The position numbers were made by a program, and so were the translations under genes. DNA of 64,000 nt from JADKAC01 sp964492065 (GTDB taxonomy: Bacteria > Bacteroidota > Bacteroidia > Chitinophagales > BACL12): positions 1 to 64,000 of the forward strand of contig CAZBHH010000014.1 of assembly GCA_964492065.1 (NCBI GenBank). The letters run 5' to 3'. The notes below the pieces were generated by a model that worked only from the letters and a program-made list of their open reading frames with translations, was not told the DNA's origin and ran no database searches. Below are positions 60,662 through 64,000 of the stretch, one piece after another; position 1 is the stretch's first letter, and each line of letters begins with the position of its first letter.

Positions 60662-61825
60662 TTATGTAAGAGGCAGTAAAATCCTGAACGTGGTGCCTTT
60701 TCCGAGGGTGGAACTCTTTACAAATATTTTTCCGCCGTGATAGTTTTCAATAATGCGTTTTGCCAATGTGAGCCCGAGCCCCCAGCCCCGCTTTTTAGTG
60801 CTGAAACCCGGTTCAAATACACGGTTAAAATGCGAGCGTGGAATCCCTTTCCCCGAATCACGTATATCGATGATAATTTGTTTCGGGTACTGCTGTAATT
60901 CCATGTGAATTACTCCATTGCCTTCCATCGCATCCAGCGCATTCTTCAATAAGTTTTCAATTACCCAGTTAAACAAGGTGGGGTTTAATTTGCCGATAAT
61001 TGCCGATTGGGGGTGATTGAAATTAAATTGCACCTTTTTGGAGGACCGGCGCTTGATATAATCCAGTGAATTTTCCAATTCGACCGCAATATCCCGCTCA
61101 ATTAAATCCGGCATGGAACCCACCTTGGAAAATCTGTCGGCTATCAATTCCAGTCGCTTCACATCCTTTTCCATTTCATCCATGATATTGCGTTTGGATT
61201 CCAGGTCGCCCGAACTTTCCTTCAAATAATCCACCCATGCCACCAATGAAGAAATCGGCGTGCCGAGCTGATGGGCCGTCTCTTTGGCCATACCCACCCA
61301 TACGCGATTTTGTTCCGACCGCCTCGCCGTATTAAATACGATATAAGCAAAGATTAAGAAGGCTGCAACAATACACAGTTGAATGATGGGGTAAAAACGC
61401 AATTGCGCATACAGATAGGAGTGTTTGAAATATATGAGCTGAAAGCTGTCTTCCGAAATTTTAAAGCGAATGGGGTCCGAATAATTTTTCATGGACAACA
61501 ACTGTTTCTCCAGGTATTCGGGGTTCGATTTTGCTTTGGCGCTGTCCAGGTTCAGGAAGTCAATGATATTGCCGTTATTGTCGGTTGAAATAATGGGAAC
61601 GGTTTTATTCGATTGAATTAAATCGATAAAAAAACCGTAATCCTGGATATCCTCGGCAGTGCTGATGTATTGGTACACATCCGCTATTTGCTGAACCCGC
61701 TGTAATTCCTCTTCTGCAATTTTACCCGCCAGGCGATTAGTGTACAACAAGGTGGCTGCCACAAAAATGAAAGCTGCTGCAATCAGACCATATTTCCACA
61801 CGTTGCGCTTTTCAAAATAAGCCAT
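60662..61825 (-). CDS. Sensor histidine kinase
   Basis: The 387-residue membrane kinase has two transmembrane helices (about 12-32 and 146-166) that enclose an extracytoplasmic sensor region of about 110 residues. The dimerisation domain carries the phosphorylated His185 in KETAHQLGTPISSL. The ATPase domain has the N box NLLKNALDAM, DSGKGIP and GWGLGLTLAKRI. No response regulator is adjacent. It starts 41 bases after the AsmA-like stop on the same strand, so the two may be co-transcribed. Confidence 0.93.
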   Translation of the reverse strand: MAYFEKRNVWKYGLIAAAFIFVAATLLYTNRLAGKIAEEELQRVQQIADVYQYISTAEDIQDYGFFIDLIQSNKTVPIISTDNNGNIIDFLNLDSAKAKSNPEYLEKQLLSMKNYSDPIRFKISEDSFQLIYFKHSYLYAQLRFYPIIQLCIVAAFLIFAYIVFNTARRSEQNRVWVGMAKETAHQLGTPISSLVAWVDYLKESSGDLESKRNIMDEMEKDVKRLELIADRFSKVGSMPDLIERDIAVELENSLDYIKRRSSKKVQFNFNHPQSAIIGKLNPTLFNWVIENLLKNALDAMEGNGVIHMELQQYPKQIIIDIRDSGKGIPRSHFNRVFEPGFSTKKRGWGLGLTLAKRIIENYHGGKIFVKSSTLGKGTTFRILLPLT

Positions 61826-61866
61826 ATTCTTGTGTTTGCGGTTGCTAATTTAAGGCCTAGCTGCCA

Positions 61867-64000
61867 TTATTCATCTTCCCATTCAATATACTCAATGGAA
61901 TCTGCCGGAATATATTCCTGTTGTTTCGAATCGTCCTTTAATTCTTTTTTCTTTTTTTCGAGTTGGTCGGGTTTAAATATATCCAGGAAATCGGGCTCTT
62001 CCAGCCCGCCCTGTTCCAGTTTTCTCTTACCTTCTTTTTTGTTGAAATGAATTACCGGATGTTCTACGGTTCCCTGCATCACCAGGTACACATTAATGCC
62101 CCCTTCGGCTTTTTCGTAATCTTCGGACGATTTGGAGACCTTGAAAAATTTTTTCATCATCACATCCGCCATGCTGAGTTTTACCTGGTAGTCGATGGCA
62201 TTATCGAACGTATGTGTTCCGCTGATGTATAAGTCCAGTGCCGAAGAGCGGATGGATGTGGCCGGTATATAAATGGTGCGGTCTTTTATTTCAATCTGAT
62301 TTTGCAGCGTTTCGAATTTTATATCCTGCAATTCGGTCATGTCAACGAATTTTGACAGCGACTCCAATACGGTGTAATTTATCAGTTCGCCATTGTCGAT
62401 TTTTACGTTGGCGAGGGTGTAAATACTCGGCTCAATTACTTCAAACTGCGGAGTGAAACCCATCGAAAAATTTTCGACCAAAACGGTTGCCCGGCCTTTG
62501 ATATTTTTATCGGTAAGGGTAGTTTGGCCAAAATTTTCCAGCTCGCGGAATAATTCGGTTATATCGATATTGTTTAAAATCCCCGACGATTCCAACAGGT
62601 AATTACCGCTGTTGAAAGTGCGCAATGTAGCTGCCAGTTGCACATTGCCGTTTTGAATTTCCGCCGTGAGGTTCCTGGCGGCAATTACCGAATTGCTGAA
62701 ACTTAAACCCGTGTTCAAGTTGTTCAGGGTAATGCGTTTATACTGGAGTTTGTCCACCCGGAGTTGCAGCATACCGCTCATTTGCATCCAGACGGGCTTA
62801 CGCACAGTCGCAACTCCTGTTGTATGTCCATTTGATGCAGGAGGCGAAACAAAGTGCATTAATGTATAAATATCCAGCAGTTTGGAGTGTAATGAGCCGT
62901 TAATTACCGTCAACTGATTATTGCCGCTGCCGGAAGCCAGTGCAAACCAGTTGGCAACGGTGAGGTCGCCGGTAATATCCGCACCGGGCAACACGCAGTG
63001 CAAATTGGCGATTTCCAGCGTCTGATTGCGCAATGCGATATCTCCGGATTGGAATTGCATCATTTCATTGCGGTATTTACAGGACACATCGTGCAGGATG
63101 ATTTTTCCCGATGGCGGATTGCGTGAAAGATTTGAAGCGCCGACCTGGTTGGGGTTGCCCTTATACACTACCTGGTCGAAAGAAATGGTGCCGGCGATTG
63201 CCGTTGCCTCGGGCAGTAATGCCGGCAATATCAACGATGCGGGGAGCGTGCCGTTCAGCTTGCAGTCAATGCCGGGATTGGCCAAATTTTGAATATGCAG
63301 GTAACCGGAAAGTACCTCGCCTTTGTACTTTCCCTTAAAGTCCCGCAGATGTAATTCAGATGTTGTTTTGTTATTGCCTGCCCCGTTCGAATACGATCCG
63401 GTTAATGAGACATCCGTAAGCTTGTCGCCGAATTTCTCATGAATAATGGTACTGTTTGTTAAATCGAAATTTGCGGTTACCAACGGAATGGACTTTTGGC
63501 TGAACAGTCCTTTTACACTTGCGGTAAAATTGAGTTTACCCTTTCCCTCCAGTCCGTTTAAACCCTTGCGGTATTTAGCCGGTATGGTAATGAGCAGGGC
63601 TTCAATATTCACATTGCGTGACTGCATCATCAAATCGTAGTTGACGCCATCTCCGATAATAAAATTGCCGCTCACGTCAAACGTATTGTTATTGATGGTC
63701 AGGCTTGAACTGCTGAATGTGTACAGTTGATTTTTAAGATTGACATCCAGATTGCAATCTATATCCGCTTCATTTTCCTGCAGATACGTGGAACTGCCGA
63801 TGGTGATATAATGCGAAACAACGGCACCCTGCGTTTTGACATCAAACTCTTCGGTGTAAAAATTGCCCGTCGCCGCCAGGTCATCCGCATGCAGATGCAT
63901 CCGGATATTGCTGTTTTCATCCAGGTATTTAAAATCTACATTTTTCAGCAGGATTTCCTTCAGTTGAATAGCAAAATCCGCCGAACTGCTTTGGGTGGTA
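61867..64000 (-). CDS. AsmA-like C-terminal region protein (5' end outside window)
   Basis: At least 710 residues are encoded; the frame runs off the window at 64000 without a start, so the N-terminal part is missing. The visible part is a long beta-rich repeat protein without cysteine or membrane helix, with segments such as GISFDQVVYKGN, LRVDKLQYKRITLNNLNTGL and, near the end, IEIKDRTIYIPATSIRSSALDLYISGTHTFD (quoted in part) and KLSMADVMMKKFF, typical of AsmA/TamB-like proteins. These shuttle lipids or affect outer-membrane assembly. The C-terminus is charged (KPDQLEKKKKELKDD). Confidence 0.85.
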   Translation of the reverse strand, partial: TTQSSSADFAIQLKEILLKNVDFKYLDENSNIRMHLHADDLAATGNFYTEEFDVKTQGAVVSHYITIGSSTYLQENEADIDCNLDVNLKNQLYTFSSSSLTINNNTFDVSGNFIIGDGVNYDLMMQSRNVNIEALLITIPAKYRKGLNGLEGKGKLNFTASVKGLFSQKSIPLVTANFDLTNSTIIHEKFGDKLTDVSLTGSYSNGAGNNKTTSELHLRDFKGKYKGEVLSGYLHIQNLANPGIDCKLNGTLPASLILPALLPEATAIAGTISFDQVVYKGNPNQVGASNLSRNPPSGKIILHDVSCKYRNEMMQFQSGDIALRNQTLEIANLHCVLPGADITGDLTVANWFALASGSGNNQLTVINGSLHSKLLDIYTLMHFVSPPASNGHTTGVATVRKPVWMQMSGMLQLRVDKLQYKRITLNNLNTGLSFSNSVIAARNLTAEIQNGNVQLAATLRTFNSGNYLLESSGILNNIDITELFRELENFGQTTLTDKNIKGRATVLVENFSMGFTPQFEVIEPSIYTLANVKIDNGELINYTVLESLSKFVDMTELQDIKFETLQNQIEIKDRTIYIPATSIRSSALDLYISGTHTFDNAIDYQVKLSMADVMMKKFFKVSKSSEDYEKAEGGINVYLVMQGTVEHPVIHFNKKEGKRKLEQGGLEEPDFLDIFKPDQLEKKKKELKDDSKQQEYIPADSIEYIEWEDE

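Overview
The window looks like chromosomal core DNA from a member of the phylum Bacteroidota, probably a Chitinophagia/Saprospiria-like lineage; the class is an inference from gene content. The signs are: promoters of the Bacteroidota type (-7 element TAnnTTTG) in front of many genes, few visible Shine-Dalgarno sites, type IX secretion (T9SS) C-terminal domains, a gliding-motility-associated C-terminal domain (CHU_C), type III glutamine synthetase, an alpha/beta-fused 2-oxoacid dehydrogenase E1, and DUF1573, DUF2911 and CcmD-like proteins. I see no phage, insertion sequence, CRISPR array or conjugative module.

Layout. 1-95: 3' end of a tRNA-Asp and its terminator. 0.4-2.3 kb: divergent prmC and ribD. 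2.4-5.5 kb: minus-strand ccmB-ccmC-ccmD-like-glutamate dehydrogenase cluster. 5.5-7.0 kb: a lone biotin carboxylase. 7.3-9.7 kb: M1 aminopeptidase. 9.9-13.0 kb: a tight operon of thioredoxin-like protein, rhomboid protease, mnmD and an MnmC1-like FAD oxidoreductase. 13.1-17.1 kb: AlkB-type monooxygenase, leucyl aminopeptidase, and a DnaQ exonuclease/GIY-YIG fusion. 17.2-19.4 kb: acyltransferase plus beta-CASP hydrolase. 19.4-22.0 kb: outer-membrane-like protein, a gene-poor stretch with possible decayed reading frames, then cbpM-cbpA. 22.2-30.3 kb: GSIII, a polytopic membrane protein, a Kef-type antiporter and purL. 30.5-33.9 kb: two lipoproteins, a heptose epimerase and a DUF2911 protein. 34.2-40.1 kb: a membrane-anchored peroxiredoxin-like protein, polysaccharide initiation transferase, O-antigen ligase/polymerase, a small family of exported proteins, and mltG. 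40.2-44.7 kb: acidic conserved hypothetical, murQ, RNA methyltransferase, ftcD. 44.8-45.0 kb: tRNA-Gly and tRNA-Leu. 45.1-51.5 kb: membrane protein, aminotransferase, DUF1573, E1 fusion, cold-shock protein, YebC. 51.5-58.0 kb: secreted proteins (CotH with lamin-tail and T9SS tail, GH13 amylase, glycine-rich CHU_C protein). 58.1-64.0 kb: rpsA, EVE protein, histidine kinase and a partial AsmA-like protein.

Most genes are housekeeping. The most interesting stretches are the exported paralog family at 38.0-39.0 kb, which includes one very short copy; the exonuclease/GIY-YIG protein with a UvrC-like cysteine cluster; the split MnmC-like pair; the secreted CotH/amylase/glycine-rich neighbourhood; and the recurring placement of -7 elements so close to start codons that leaderless mRNAs are predicted.
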